This document shows positions 16,793 through 25,501 of a DNA stretch of 64,000 bases, piece after piece. The stretch's first letter is position 1, and each line of letters begins with the position of its first letter. The stretch is from DASRQZ01 sp964571275 (lineage in GTDB: Bacteria; Myxococcota_A; Polyangia; Fen-1088). Where the stretch lies: contig CAZNCQ010000006.1 of NCBI GenBank assembly GCA_964571275.1, positions 1 to 64,000 on the forward strand. The letters are read 5' to 3'. The position numbers were made by a program, and so were the translations under genes. The notes under the pieces are model-generated. The model searched no databases and was not told where the DNA came from. It worked only from the letters and a program-made list of their open reading frames with translations.

Positions 16793-16960
16793 TTAGCCGA
16801 CCGACGGAGCCGCGGGGAGCTCGCCGAGGAGCACGCGCGGCGTCAAGCCCGCGAGCGCGCGGAACTCGGCGACGAGGTGCGCCTGGTCGCAGTCGCCGGC
16901 GGCGCCGAGCGCTTCCTCCTCGCGCTCGAAGGTCTCGACGTGCGCGTGCTTCGGCTGCCC
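16793..16960 (-). pseudogene. remnant of AraC-family regulator C terminus
   Basis: In one minus-strand frame ending in TAA at 16793-16795 the translation includes DQAHLVAEFRALAGLTPR, which is the second helix-turn-helix and its conserved tail in AraC-type regulators. The sequence upstream on that frame does not continue as a credible first HTH or ligand domain, and no start codon with a Shine-Dalgarno sequence is present. It is best read as a decayed 3' end. A short plus-strand open frame in the same stretch was not credible. Confidence 0.55.
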
Positions 16961-17170
16961 TTTTTATGGCGACGGCGATCCGCACATCGCGGAGGCGATC
17001 CCGATGATGCGCGACGCAGACGCGATCGCCGCTGGCGCATAGATAGACGAGCATCCCTCGGTGACGCGGCGCTTGACTCAGGCCTCGGCGACGATGAAAA
17101 ATGGCTTATGATCGAGGCGAAGCTCCTTGTTGGTAGGTTCTTGCAGATCACCACCGCGCCCACGAGGCCC

Positions 17171-17761
17171 ATGCGCGGCGTGCCTCCCATCTTTGACATC
17201 GTCGTATGTCCTCCGTTGACGATCCAGGAGTCGACCCGGTTTGCGGGTCCCCTCGGCGGTCACTTCGGCCAAAAGGCGAGCGCCGTGGTTCCGGGCGCAA
17301 ACCCAAACCCAGGCAAGATTCACCGCAACCTGAAATGGTTGCCGTATTACGAGGGTGATATTTCGGCAACGACCCAGACCTGCGACGTCCTCACCGGCCC
17401 CATGTCTGGCTGCCCACTGGTTCGTTATCTACATGCGGGTCAAATCCACGTCGGACACATAGGCACCGTCCTCGGCCAGGTTGCCGTGAACGCCGCTGTG
17501 ACGGGTCTTTGGAATGCTTTCGCCCTGGCAAATCCGGGCAGCGTTCTCGGAGGGTTCAATCCGTTTGGTGCCGGCGTTCCCTTGCCTCCGGCGGCCATTG
17601 GACAGGACAGTGTCGCCCGGATCTGGGGCCTCATCACCACGGCCGGAGGGTTCTTCTCGGTCCAGGTCTACCAGCAGCTCAATCAGGCCAACTACTACCG
17701 GGTGGCGGCCGTCCACGCGGTGCCGTCGATGACGTTGGCCCAGCTTCAGGCTCTTCACTAG
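17171..17761 (+). CDS. hypothetical protein, 196 aa
   Basis: An unrecognised protein without signal peptide. It carries Gly/Pro-rich loops and an amphipathic region with repeated short hydrophobic motifs (AGQIHVGHIGTVLGQV, GLITTAGGFFSVQVY). Two starts are possible: ATG at 17171 has GAGG four nt upstream and is preferred, while ATG at 17108 would add 21 residues with no ribosome-binding site. Its stop TAG overlaps the stop of the convergent 263-aa MNIO partner gene by 4 nt. Function unknown. Confidence 0.5.
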   Translation: MRGVPPIFDIVVCPPLTIQESTRFAGPLGGHFGQKASAVVPGANPNPGKIHRNLKWLPYYEGDISATTQTCDVLTGPMSGCPLVRYLHAGQIHVGHIGTVLGQVAVNAAVTGLWNAFALANPGSVLGGFNPFGAGVPLPPAAIGQDSVARIWGLITTAGGFFSVQVYQQLNQANYYRVAAVHAVPSMTLAQLQALH

Positions 17762-18549
17762 CGTCGCGCCGTGGATCGCGGTCGTTGGGCGACGTCCAGG
17801 ACCCGCTCGGCGACCAGCACCTGCAACGTCGCCCGCTCGTGTCCGGCGGTGCGCAGCGCCGCGACACAGACCGGTGTCGCGCACGTCGCCCAGATCTGAA
17901 CCTCGCCGGCCTCGGCCTCGCGCAGGACGCCGGAGATGGCGGGCGCGAGCAGCACTTCGATCTCCCCTTCCGCGTCGGGCACCAGTCGCGCCGCCGTCAC
18001 GTCGTCGGCGGAGCCTGCTCCCGCGTTCATTGCGGCCGCGACGGAGGTCGGCACGCGCAGCAGCGTCGCATCCTCACCGCGGACCAAGGCGGTGTCATCG
18101 CTGAGCGAGGCCGGATCGGTCGTCTGCGCCGGTGCTCGCTGCGCACGCTGAACGGCTTGCTCGATCCGGCAGATGACCGCGGTCGTCGAGCCCGCGGGAA
18201 CCTGCCCGGCAATGTAATCGAGCAGGACGTCCGCCTCGGTGGCGAAGAACGACTCCGTGCCTCCGCCACGCTCGACCCAGCCCTTGACCAGGGTCCGCCG
18301 TTCGTGCGGCGGCAAGGTTCCGAGGGTCACCCGGGCCGCGTTCAACGTCCGCAGCTCGCACCACGACCGTTGCACCTCGACCATGAATCGAAATCCGGGG
18401 TTGCCCGACAAGCGATGGAAGAACGCGGCTTCCCGCGCGGACAGGGCGGGGGCGGACTCGTCCGACGGGCGTGCCTCGAGATCCTCCAGCGCCGGAATGC
18501 GCCGTTCGCGAACCGCCGTTCCGAGGAGCCTCTGAAACCGGCTCAGCAT
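17758..18549 (-). CDS. putative MNIO partner protein
   Basis: A 263-aa protein, third gene of a coupled operon: its ATG overlaps the MNIO stop in ATGCTGA. It has a helical N-terminal half with conserved-looking blocks PALSAREAAFFHRL, PGFRFMVEVQRSW and WVERGGGTESFFATEADVLLDYI. The C-terminal half is beta-rich (VQIWATCATPVCVAALR near residue 225). The position directly downstream of an MNIO, and this helix-then-beta layout, match the partner proteins that bind the precursor leader for MNIO enzymes (as DUF2063 or MbnC proteins do). I cannot assign it to either family, so the partner role is inference from context. Confidence 0.65.
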   Translation of the reverse strand: MLSRFQRLLGTAVRERRIPALEDLEARPSDESAPALSAREAAFFHRLSGNPGFRFMVEVQRSWCELRTLNAARVTLGTLPPHERRTLVKGWVERGGGTESFFATEADVLLDYIAGQVPAGSTTAVICRIEQAVQRAQRAPAQTTDPASLSDDTALVRGEDATLLRVPTSVAAAMNAGAGSADDVTAARLVPDAEGEIEVLLAPAISGVLREAEAGEVQIWATCATPVCVAALRTAGHERATLQVLVAERVLDVAQRPRSTARR

Positions 18550-19505
18550 TCGGCGGTTCCGCGCGCAACGATCACGTCGGCTCCCGATCGGCGTCGATAC
18601 CGGTGCCAGATCTCCCGCGCGCGTTCGAGCTCCCGGCCGATCAGCTTCGGCCCCAGGCGGGGAGCCGCTTCGTCGAGCACCTCGAACACCACGCCCGCGA
18701 CGTTCGGTGCTCGGGGCAACACGTCTTCCAGCAGTCTCCAGACCGGCTCAGGAACGCCGGCGTTATGGCCGTCCATGTAGAACCCATCCCGCCAGGAGCC
18801 CCCGGCCACGTGAATCTCCAGCACGCGTTCGAGCCGCACACCCTGGAGAAGACTCGCGACGTCGATGCCGAAGTTGACCGCATTGCAATACAGGTTGTGC
18901 AAGTCCAGCAGCTGCCAGCAGCGGCCCCGTTCGACGATCGCGTTCATGAGGCCGATCTCCCCCTGGATCTCGTCGTCGAATGGAAGATCGAACAGGTAGT
19001 GCGCGGGGTTCTCGAGCAGGAAAGGGACGCCGTACCGATCGCAAAGCCCCGCCGCCCGCGGCGCCACCAGGTCGACGGCCTCGCGCGTGCTCGGCAGCGG
19101 CAGCGGAACACCGACGGACACGAAGTCCCGCGTCGAGGCCCCCGCCGGGCAGGCAGGCGGGACGGTTTGAAAGCCAAGGTGCTCGCTGTGCCATTGAAAT
19201 GGCCACATCTTCCAGAACCGATCGAGCATGTCGATGTAAGCGTCGTTCCAGCCTTCGGCGGAGCCGATTGAAAGCTCCACGCCGTGGATCACAATCTGCA
19301 AACCGTCGCACGTCTGGCGAGCCCGCTCGACGTGCGACGGGATCAGATCCAACGCTCTTTGTCCCCCTACCCGACGCTCGCGGCACAGCGACTCCGGCGT
19401 GACCTCGACGAAGTCGATCAATCCGGAGCGATAGATCTCCGGTGGAAGGTCAGCGATGTACGGGAAGCCGACGCCGCTGATGGAGATGGAGGACGCGTTC
19501 ACCAT
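18543..19505 (-). CDS. MNIO (DUF692) multinuclear non-haem iron oxidase
   Basis: A 320-aa TIM-barrel enzyme of the DUF692/MNIO family, which modifies cysteines in ribosomally made peptides (for example in methanobactin, 3-thiaglutamate and bufferin biosynthesis). Candidate iron ligands and signature blocks are His74 in IHGVEL, His106 and His109 in WHSEHLGF, Glu165 to His169 in ENPAHY, Asp201 and His203 in DLHN, His232 in EIHVAGG, and Asp246-His247 in DGHN. The start at 19505 lies one nucleotide after the stop of the 71-aa gene (TGAG-ATG), which shows translational coupling; the longer frame starting at 19646 overlaps that gene and is rejected. Confidence 0.88.
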   Translation of the reverse strand: MVNASSISISGVGFPYIADLPPEIYRSGLIDFVEVTPESLCRERRVGGQRALDLIPSHVERARQTCDGLQIVIHGVELSIGSAEGWNDAYIDMLDRFWKMWPFQWHSEHLGFQTVPPACPAGASTRDFVSVGVPLPLPSTREAVDLVAPRAAGLCDRYGVPFLLENPAHYLFDLPFDDEIQGEIGLMNAIVERGRCWQLLDLHNLYCNAVNFGIDVASLLQGVRLERVLEIHVAGGSWRDGFYMDGHNAGVPEPVWRLLEDVLPRAPNVAGVVFEVLDEAAPRLGPKLIGRELERAREIWHRYRRRSGADVIVARGTAEC

Positions 19506-19506
19506 C

Positions 19507-19722
19507 TCAACGAGCGAGTGCTCCGGTCTCGAACGAGATGACGTTTTCCTTGGACAGGTCCGGCGGCGGATCGCCGAGGAATTCGACCTGCAGACGCATG
19601 ACGCGACCACAGTGCCCACAGCCGGCGATTTTCGTGATCTGCGCAACCACCTGGGTGAGCGCCTCCAATGTTTGTCCTTTGGGGTTCAAGGTCGCGGCGG
19701 TGAAATGTGCCTGGTTTGACAT
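19507..19722 (-). CDS. 71-aa CxxC peptide, candidate MNIO substrate
   Basis: A small protein with a CGHCGR motif at Cys35-Cys38. The N-terminal part, MSNQAHFTAATLNPKGQTLE, followed by a helix (ALTQVVAQITKIAG), could act as a leader; the following RVMRLQVEFLGDPPPDL is a short beta strand and Pro-rich tail. It is the first gene of the coupled operon with the MNIO. GGAGG lies 4 nt upstream of the ATG. Cysteines in a short motif next to an MNIO are the usual target, so a RiPP precursor is plausible. It could also be a small metal- or redox-binding accessory protein, because the beta region looks structured. I cannot tell these apart. Confidence 0.7.
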   Translation of the reverse strand: MSNQAHFTAATLNPKGQTLEALTQVVAQITKIAGCGHCGRVMRLQVEFLGDPPPDLSKENVISFETGALAR

Positions 19723-19824
19723 GGGTCCTCCATTCGTTGACGATTGATTCCGCTTGAAACGGCAGAACGTTCACGATGACAAACGGCCTCAAGACCCATT
19801 CTTCCCTGGTCGCGAGCGGTCGTT

Positions 19825-20751
19825 GTGCGTCTGACCAGCCGCGAACGGCGTTCTGGCTTGCGTCTGAGCCGCGACGCAAAGGCGCTGCAGGACTTGTTTC
19901 ACGAATCGTCCTGGGCGCGCGCATTTCTGCGTGCGGCCGTTGGGCTCACGCCGCCTCCCACAGCGACGCTTTTCCATGTGCCTGGCGCCGAGGCTTACTT
20001 CACGCGCCCTGAAACGCGAACCCTGTCCCGCGCGGCACGACGGCGGTTGCGCAAACGGCCGATTGCTCCTGACTTTTGGTCCCACGCACACGGATCATGT
20101 CTTGTTTACGCGCGGGTGCTGTCATTGCTGGAGCCGGAACGGAACGCTCCCCTCCCGGCGCGCATCCTGGACTTTGGTTGTGGAGCGGGCGCCCAACTTC
20201 GGGCGCTCGCGCGCAACCGGGCTGTGAAGGACGCGTGCGGCGTTGAGGTATCACCTCTGTTTCAGAAGCTTTACGATCAGTGGTTCGAGCGGATCCGCGA
20301 GGTCCCTCCTGTTTGGCGCGCCGGCCGTTGCCGGGTTGTCGGTGGTCGGTTCCCTGCAGATCCCGTCGTTGTGCGCGCTATCGAGGGTCCGTTCGATCTG
20401 GCCATCGCGAAGAACGTGCTCAAGCGCGGGTGCCTGCGCCCGGGCCGCGGACTGCAGCCCCACACCGCGCTCGGCATGTCGAGCGCCGCCTTTCTGCGCG
20501 CGATACGCGGCTCGTTGCGCCCCGGTGGACAATTCGCCGTCTATAACCTCTATCCCACGTCGACGACCAGAACACCCTGGGCCTGGCGAGGGCCACCCTT
20601 CGCCCGTCGAACGTGGAGCAGGGCCGGATTCGAACTGCTTCACTACGAGGTCGACGACTCGGTGGCGGCGCGCGCCATCGCACGTGCGCTTCGCTGGCCC
20701 AACGCCATTGGAACGTCGGCGGCGTTCACCCTCGCCCGCAGGAGCGACTGA
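19825..20751 (+). CDS. class I SAM-dependent methyltransferase
   Basis: A 308-aa protein starting with GTG. The first 100 residues are basic and helical. Motif I ILDFGCGAGAQL at about residue 115 binds S-adenosylmethionine, followed by a motif II acidic position (ACGVEVSPL) and post-I blocks PFDLAIAKNVL and SLRPGGQFAVYNLYP. The substrate is unknown. It is divergent from the MNIO operon, with only 102 bp between the start codons, so a shared control region is possible. A role in peptide maturation is inference only. The hydrophobic motif placement differs from rRNA and small-molecule methyltransferases that I recognise. Confidence 0.7.
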   Translation: MRLTSRERRSGLRLSRDAKALQDLFHESSWARAFLRAAVGLTPPPTATLFHVPGAEAYFTRPETRTLSRAARRRLRKRPIAPDFWSHAHGSCLVYARVLSLLEPERNAPLPARILDFGCGAGAQLRALARNRAVKDACGVEVSPLFQKLYDQWFERIREVPPVWRAGRCRVVGGRFPADPVVVRAIEGPFDLAIAKNVLKRGCLRPGRGLQPHTALGMSSAAFLRAIRGSLRPGGQFAVYNLYPTSTTRTPWAWRGPPFARRTWSRAGFELLHYEVDDSVAARAIARALRWPNAIGTSAAFTLARRSD

Positions 20752-20785
20752 GCCGGACGCTTTCTCCCGAGCTCAAAGAACGCGA

Positions 20786-21616
20786 TTAGCTGGAGCCGTC
20801 GAAGTCGGTCGACAGGCTGAGGGTCTTCCAGCGCGCGTCCTCGTCGGCGCGAGCGGCGATCGCGGCGGCGGCGCCCGCGACGGCGTCGCTGCCGAGCAGC
20901 AGGCGCACCGGCGGCTGCTTCTCGTCGGCGAGCCGCAGGAGCGCCCGCGCCATCCTGGCCGGATCGCCGCGCGCGTTCTCGGCGCGGCCGAAGGTGGCTC
21001 GGATGACGGCACCGACCGTGGGTTCGTAGTCGGGCGCGAGGGCGTCGGCGAGCATCGACAAGCCAAACATCTCGGTGCGCATTCCGCCGGGCTCGACGCA
21101 GGTGACGCGAATGCCGAGGGGAGCGACCTCGCGCGCCAGCACTTCGCTGAACCCGCCGACCGCCCACTTCGCCGCCTGGCAGCCGCCGAGGCCGGGCGTG
21201 CCGCGCCGTCCCCCGATGGACGAGATCTGGATGATGTGTCCGTCGCGCTGGACGTGCATCTGGGCCAGAGCCGCGCGCGTGACGTTGTAGACGCCGAAGA
21301 GGTTGATCTCGATCTGGCGGCGGAATTCGTCCTCGGGGAGGTCCTCGACCGAGTTGGCCTTGATGTAGCCCGCGTTGTTGACGACGACGTCCAGCCGACC
21401 GAACGCTGACGTGGTGGCGGCCACTGCCGCGCGCGCGGCGGCCGGGTCGGTGACGTCGAGAGCGACGGTGCGCAGGCGATCACTGGGCGCCAAGAAAGCG
21501 AGCGCACTTGGCTCGCGCGCGGTGGCGACCAGGCGATGCCCGGCCTCCAGCACGGCCTGGGCCAGCGCGCGGCCCAGCCCGCGCGAGCAACCGGTGATGA
21601 GCCAGACCTTCGACAT
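20786..21616 (-). CDS. SDR family oxidoreductase lacking the catalytic Tyr
   Basis: A 276-aa classical short-chain dehydrogenase with the cofactor motif TGCSRGLG (residues 9-16), NNAGYI (80-85), and active-site Ser in ISSIGG (about 132). The YxxxK motif reads CQAAK: the catalytic Tyr is Cys146, while Lys150 is kept. The codon is TGC at 21179-21181 and would need one base change (TAC) to restore Tyr. Family alignment by eye leaves no other Tyr in place. Without the Tyr, ordinary hydride-transfer catalysis should be strongly impaired, so it may be a non-catalytic or altered-function member. Neighbour: VOC protein gene 45 bp upstream on the same strand. Confidence 0.85.
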   Translation of the reverse strand: MSKVWLITGCSRGLGRALAQAVLEAGHRLVATAREPSALAFLAPSDRLRTVALDVTDPAAARAAVAATTSAFGRLDVVVNNAGYIKANSVEDLPEDEFRRQIEINLFGVYNVTRAALAQMHVQRDGHIIQISSIGGRRGTPGLGGCQAAKWAVGGFSEVLAREVAPLGIRVTCVEPGGMRTEMFGLSMLADALAPDYEPTVGAVIRATFGRAENARGDPARMARALLRLADEKQPPVRLLLGSDAVAGAAAAIAARADEDARWKTLSLSTDFDGSS

Positions 21617-21661
21617 GAGAGCCCTCCGCGCCGGACTCTAGCAGCCGATCGGCTACGCGGG

Positions 21662-22039
21662 TCAGGCCGGCTCCCACAGCTCGACCTTGTTGCCGTCGGG
21701 ATCCATGATCCACGCAAATTTGCCGTTCTCCTCGGAGTCGGGCCCCTTGACGATCTCGACGCCGTTGCTCCTGAGCTGCGCGAGCAGCGCGGTCAGGTCG
21801 TCGACGCGGTAGTTGATCATGAAGCTCGACGGGCTCGGGCTGAACCACTTCGACTCGCGCTCGGCGACGTGCCAGACGGTGAGGCCGCCGTCCTTCGCCT
21901 GATCCTCGGGCCACTTCAGGATCGCGCCGCCCCACTCTTCGAGTGCGAGGCCCAGGTTGTCCCGGTACCAAGCCGCGAGCCGCTTGTGGTCCGACGTCGA
22001 TTTGAAAAAAACGCCTCCGATTCCTGTCACTCGGGCCAT
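21662..22039 (-). CDS. VOC-superfamily (glyoxalase-like) protein
   Basis: A 125-aa single-domain protein with the paired beta-alpha-beta-beta-beta repeats of the vicinal-oxygen-chelate fold: GIGGVFFKSTS at the start, a central MINYRVDDLTALLAQL, and the C-terminal WIMDPDGNKVELWEP, where Glu is a usual metal ligand. The role is unknown (small-molecule binding, dioxygenase or resistance type). AGGAGGCA precedes the tandem ATGATG; the second ATG at 22039 is preferred for spacing (22042 also possible). It is probably co-transcribed with the SDR gene (45 bp apart). Confidence 0.82.
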   Translation of the reverse strand: MARVTGIGGVFFKSTSDHKRLAAWYRDNLGLALEEWGGAILKWPEDQAKDGGLTVWHVAERESKWFSPSPSSFMINYRVDDLTALLAQLRSNGVEIVKGPDSEENGKFAWIMDPDGNKVELWEPA

Positions 22040-22386
22040 CATTGCCTCCTGATTGGACTCGCGAGGGACCTGGCGGTCGACAGAAGAGTCGCTCGCTCCG
22101 GATCCCGCGCTTGAATGACCATGTCCCGACCAAGCCGGACCAGGCAATCCTCGCCGGCGCGCGGTTGCCCGCCGGCAGGACAAGCCGGTTGGATGTCGGG
22201 TTGCACACCCACCCCTTCGATCTCACCCCCGCCTGCGCCCAGCATGCGCCCGTTCATCAGCAGAAGGCCCAGTGGTTCGTCGGCGGGCATCCCCGGGGAA
22301 CGGGCTTGGCGGGTGCATCACGCTGTTCTCGTTCCCATCGAACTCGGCATCGTAGCGTTGCGACACTATAATGGTGACCACCGCAC

Positions 22387-24594
22387 GTGCTGAAACGTTC
22401 CCATCTGAGTCTATTCGTCGGGCTGGTCGCCGCAACCGTGGTCGCCGGGGTCCTGGCCCGCCCGCGTTCCCGCGCTCACCCGGCGGCCGACCGCGCGACG
22501 ACCGACGCCAACACCACGCGGTTGGTCGCGTCGCTGCTGGCGCGGTCGCAGTTCGCGCACCATCCGCTCGACGAGCAGCTGGCCAGCAAGCTGGTCGCCC
22601 GGTACATCGAGGCGCTCGACGGAACCCGGTTGCTGTTCCTGCAGAGCGACGTCGACGAGCTGGCGGGACATCCCCACGACCTCGCGCGCGCCACCACCGA
22701 GGCCGGAGATACGCACCTGGCGCAGGCGATCTTCCGGCGCTATCGCGAACGCATCGACCAACAAGTCGCATACGACACCGAGCTTCTGCACGGCGCTGCC
22801 TTCGACTTCACGGGGCACGACGCCTTCGCCTTTGACCGAAGGCACGCGCCGCGCCCGCGCGATCTGACCGAAGCGCGATCGCTCTGGCGCCAGGCCCTGC
22901 GGTCGGAGGTCCTGGACGAGAAGCTCAGCGACGAGAAACAGACCGCCGCGGCGATCCAGGCCAAGCTGCTGCGCCGGCACCAGCAGCAGCAGGCGTTCGT
23001 GCGCGGCATGCACGACGACGACGTGCTGGCGATTTACCTCGATTCCCTCGCCCACGTCTACGATCCCCACTCGGACTACCTGGGGCACGAGGAGATGCAA
23101 TCGTTTTCGATCGAGATGAACCTCTCGGTCGCGGGCATCGGCGCGGCGCTGGTCACCAAGGACGGCGCCTGCACGATCCACGAGCTGATCGCGGGCGGCC
23201 CGGCGGCGCGCAGCGGGCTGCTCAAGCCGGGCGACCGCATCAGCGCGGTCGCCCAGGACAATGGCACGCCCGTGGACGTCAGCGAGATGCCGCTCACGCG
23301 GATCGTCCAGCTCATTCGCGGGCCGAAAGGCTCGGCGGTGACGCTGACGGTGCTGCCACCGGCGGGATCTCCGGGCGCTCCGCGGACCATCCGGTTGGTT
23401 CGCGACGAGGTCAAGCTCGAGGATCAGCAGGCGAAGATGCGGATCATCGACACACCCGAGCCGACCGGCGGACACACGCGATTGGCGGTCCTCGACTTGC
23501 CATCTTTCTACGCGGACGGCGGCGGCGACGGCAAGGATCATAAACCCACCGGGGGCGCGGCCCGAGACGTCGCAACGCTTCTCGGGAAAGCGCGGACTGA
23601 GTCGGTTCAGGGGATCGTCCTCGATCTGCGGCACAACGGAGGCGGGTCGCTCGACGAAGCGATCCGATTGACCGGCCTCTTCCTGGCCAGCGGCCCCATC
23701 GTCGAGACGCGCGACCCCAAGAACGAGATTCAGGTCGACGACGATCCGGACCCCGGCGTCGCATACGACGGGCCTCTGGTCGTGCTGACCAGTCGGTTCA
23801 GCGCCTCGGCTTCGGAGATCGCCGCGGGCGCGCTGCAGGACTATGGTCGCGCGCCGATCGTCGGCGATACGTCGACCTTCGGCAAGGGAACGGTCCAAAC
23901 CATCTTCCCGCTGGCGCCGGTCATGGACGAGGCCAGGCTCGCGTACACCTACGATCCGGGCGGGCTCAAGATCACCATCGGCAAGTTCTATCGACCGAGC
24001 GGCGCCTCGACGGAGCTGCGCGGCGTCGCCTCTGACATCGTCCTGCCGTCGAAGAGCGACCTCGCGCGCATCGGCGAGGCGGAGCTCGATGATCCGCTAC
24101 CCTGGGATACGATCGCGCCGGTGCCCTATCGGCCGGTGAACCGCGTGGCCCCTTACCGCGCGGCCTTGAGGGAACGTTCTTCGCGGCGCATCGCCGCCGA
24201 TCGAGCCTTCTCGAATCTGCGTCAGGAGGCCGGCACCTTGAAAGAGAGGCTCGCCAGCGGGCGCATGCCACTCAACGAGGCCGACCGCCGTCGCGAGCTG
24301 GCGACCACGAAGCGGCTCGACCAGGAGATCGCGCACGATGTGCGGGCGGCGACCGCCGTGCGTACGACTTACGTGATCACGGTGAAGAACGCGGCGAACG
24401 CCGGGCTGCCCGCGCCCGAGGCGGCCACCGGCGAGCACCACCCCGACGCCGGCGCCGCGAATGACCAGGAGTCGGCCGATAGCGCGGCCGCCGACGACCT
24501 GGTGCTGAACGAGTCGCTCGCGATCGTGCGCGACTACGCGCAGCTGCTGCAGGCGAAGGCTCCGGCCAGCGCCGGAACGCCGAAGACGCGCTAG
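22387..24594 (+). CDS. prc: C-terminal processing (tail-specific) protease
   Basis: A 735-aa exported S41 peptidase. A hydrophobic N-terminal segment (residues 8-22) acts as a signal or anchor. A long helical region (40-220) has YLGHEEMQSFSIEMNLSVAGIGA just before a PDZ domain (about 235-330: ELIAGGPAARSGLLKPGD). The protease domain has a GIVLDLRHNGGG strand, a catalytic Ser in TSRFSASASEI and a catalytic Lys in FGKGTVQTI. The C-terminal helical region matches Prc-type proteases. It degrades or trims C termini of periplasmic and lipid-anchored proteins, including peptidoglycan hydrolases (known for the family). The start is GTG at 22387. Confidence 0.9.
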   Translation: MLKRSHLSLFVGLVAATVVAGVLARPRSRAHPAADRATTDANTTRLVASLLARSQFAHHPLDEQLASKLVARYIEALDGTRLLFLQSDVDELAGHPHDLARATTEAGDTHLAQAIFRRYRERIDQQVAYDTELLHGAAFDFTGHDAFAFDRRHAPRPRDLTEARSLWRQALRSEVLDEKLSDEKQTAAAIQAKLLRRHQQQQAFVRGMHDDDVLAIYLDSLAHVYDPHSDYLGHEEMQSFSIEMNLSVAGIGAALVTKDGACTIHELIAGGPAARSGLLKPGDRISAVAQDNGTPVDVSEMPLTRIVQLIRGPKGSAVTLTVLPPAGSPGAPRTIRLVRDEVKLEDQQAKMRIIDTPEPTGGHTRLAVLDLPSFYADGGGDGKDHKPTGGAARDVATLLGKARTESVQGIVLDLRHNGGGSLDEAIRLTGLFLASGPIVETRDPKNEIQVDDDPDPGVAYDGPLVVLTSRFSASASEIAAGALQDYGRAPIVGDTSTFGKGTVQTIFPLAPVMDEARLAYTYDPGGLKITIGKFYRPSGASTELRGVASDIVLPSKSDLARIGEAELDDPLPWDTIAPVPYRPVNRVAPYRAALRERSSRRIAADRAFSNLRQEAGTLKERLASGRMPLNEADRRRELATTKRLDQEIAHDVRAATAVRTTYVITVKNAANAGLPAPEAATGEHHPDAGAANDQESADSAAADDLVLNESLAIVRDYAQLLQAKAPASAGTPKTR

Positions 24595-24649
24595 ATGCAC
24601 CCGTGTAGGTAGTCGATCGTCAGCCGTGGAGGTCGAGGTCGACGCCGGC

Positions 24650-24669
24650 CGCTTCTCGCGCGGGAAGCG
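24650..24669. terminator. weak hairpin downstream of prc
   Basis: CGCTTC (24650-24655) pairs with GAAGCG (24664-24669) around an 8-nt loop, followed by AAA. It lies between the convergent protease gene (ends 24594) and the YaeQ-family gene (ends 24736). Weak candidate. Confidence 0.3.
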
Positions 24670-24735
24670 AAATCGGCTTGGCCCGCGCTCGTTTTCGTCG
24701 GGTCGCACGTCGTTCCACAGTGCCTGTTCCGATGC

Positions 24736-25284
24736 TCACCCTTGGGGAACCAGCGTGTGCCGCGTGACGGGACCGGAGACGCTGGTATCGCCGCTGGTCA
24801 CGTAGAGCGTTCCCTCGGTGTGGACGAGCGCCCAGCGCGCGTTGCGATCCGTTGCAGCGTCGAGCGCATCGAGCAGCTCGCCGCCGAGCGCGTAGACCTC
24901 GATCGCCTCCGCCTTGTGGATCGCCTTGCCGCGTGCCGCCTTCTTCAAGAGCTCGGGATCGTGCTGGGTGAACACGACGACGCGCGGCGACGCCTTGCTG
25001 GCCTTGTGCAGCCGCTCCGCCGAAGGCGTGCCGACCTCGATCCAAGCGCGAAGCTCGCCGCGCGCGTCCTTGATCCACACCGCCGGCTCGTCGGTGGTGG
25101 ACAAGCCTTTCGAAAAGGCGATGCCTTCTTCGTAGCACAGGCAGTAGGCAACGACGCGTGTCAGCAAGTACCGCGCGCTCTCCGATGGGTGGCGCGCGAT
25201 CCGCAAGTCGACGGTCTGATAGACCCCGCGATCGACGTCGGATAACTCGATCTGAAATCGATACATCGTCGCGGCGATGGCCAT
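24736..25284 (-). CDS. yaeQ: YaeQ-family protein
   Basis: A 182-aa protein with the conserved N terminus MAIAATMYRFQIELSDVDRGVY, followed by RHPSESARYLLTRVVAYCL and LSTTDEPAVW, all typical of the YaeQ family (a PD-(D/E)XK-nuclease-like fold whose cellular role is not firmly established; it has been linked to suppression of RfaH loss). The conserved E/D-containing blocks (DEPAVWIK, RAWIEVGTP) are present. The start at 25284 fits the family N terminus; longer upstream frames are not supported. Confidence 0.88.
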   Translation of the reverse strand: MAIAATMYRFQIELSDVDRGVYQTVDLRIARHPSESARYLLTRVVAYCLCYEEGIAFSKGLSTTDEPAVWIKDARGELRAWIEVGTPSAERLHKASKASPRVVVFTQHDPELLKKAARGKAIHKAEAIEVYALGGELLDALDAATDRNARWALVHTEGTLYVTSGDTSVSGPVTRHTLVPQG

Positions 25285-25501
25285 GGCCCGCAAGTCTACT
25301 TGCGCGGACGCGGGTTCGTAAGGCCGGCCGAAGATTGTCGCCGCCGAAGTGACACGGGACAGAGACGCGGTCGTGGTGTCCGACGCGACGAGCAGCCCGC
25401 GAGTGCGAGCGGAATGGCGTCGCAACGGCGCGCGGACGATGAGGCCCCTGGCCGGCCGAGACCGGGGTCAATGGCGTCCGGATCACCGCGGACCGCCGCC
25501 G

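Noticed and set aside
16793..16799. GTTAGCC as a further attC core box
   Set aside because: No L' or L'' box, and no hairpin, is found at the needed spacing.
16900..17045. Plus-strand small ORF with Cys-rich start near 16930
   Set aside because: It has no start codon with a ribosome-binding site, and it overlaps the AraC remnant.
15221..17100. 5' part of a long plus-strand open frame
   Set aside because: It overlaps the SGNH lipoprotein and the 154-aa gene on the other strand and has no coherent motif. Only the end (17171-17761) is accepted.
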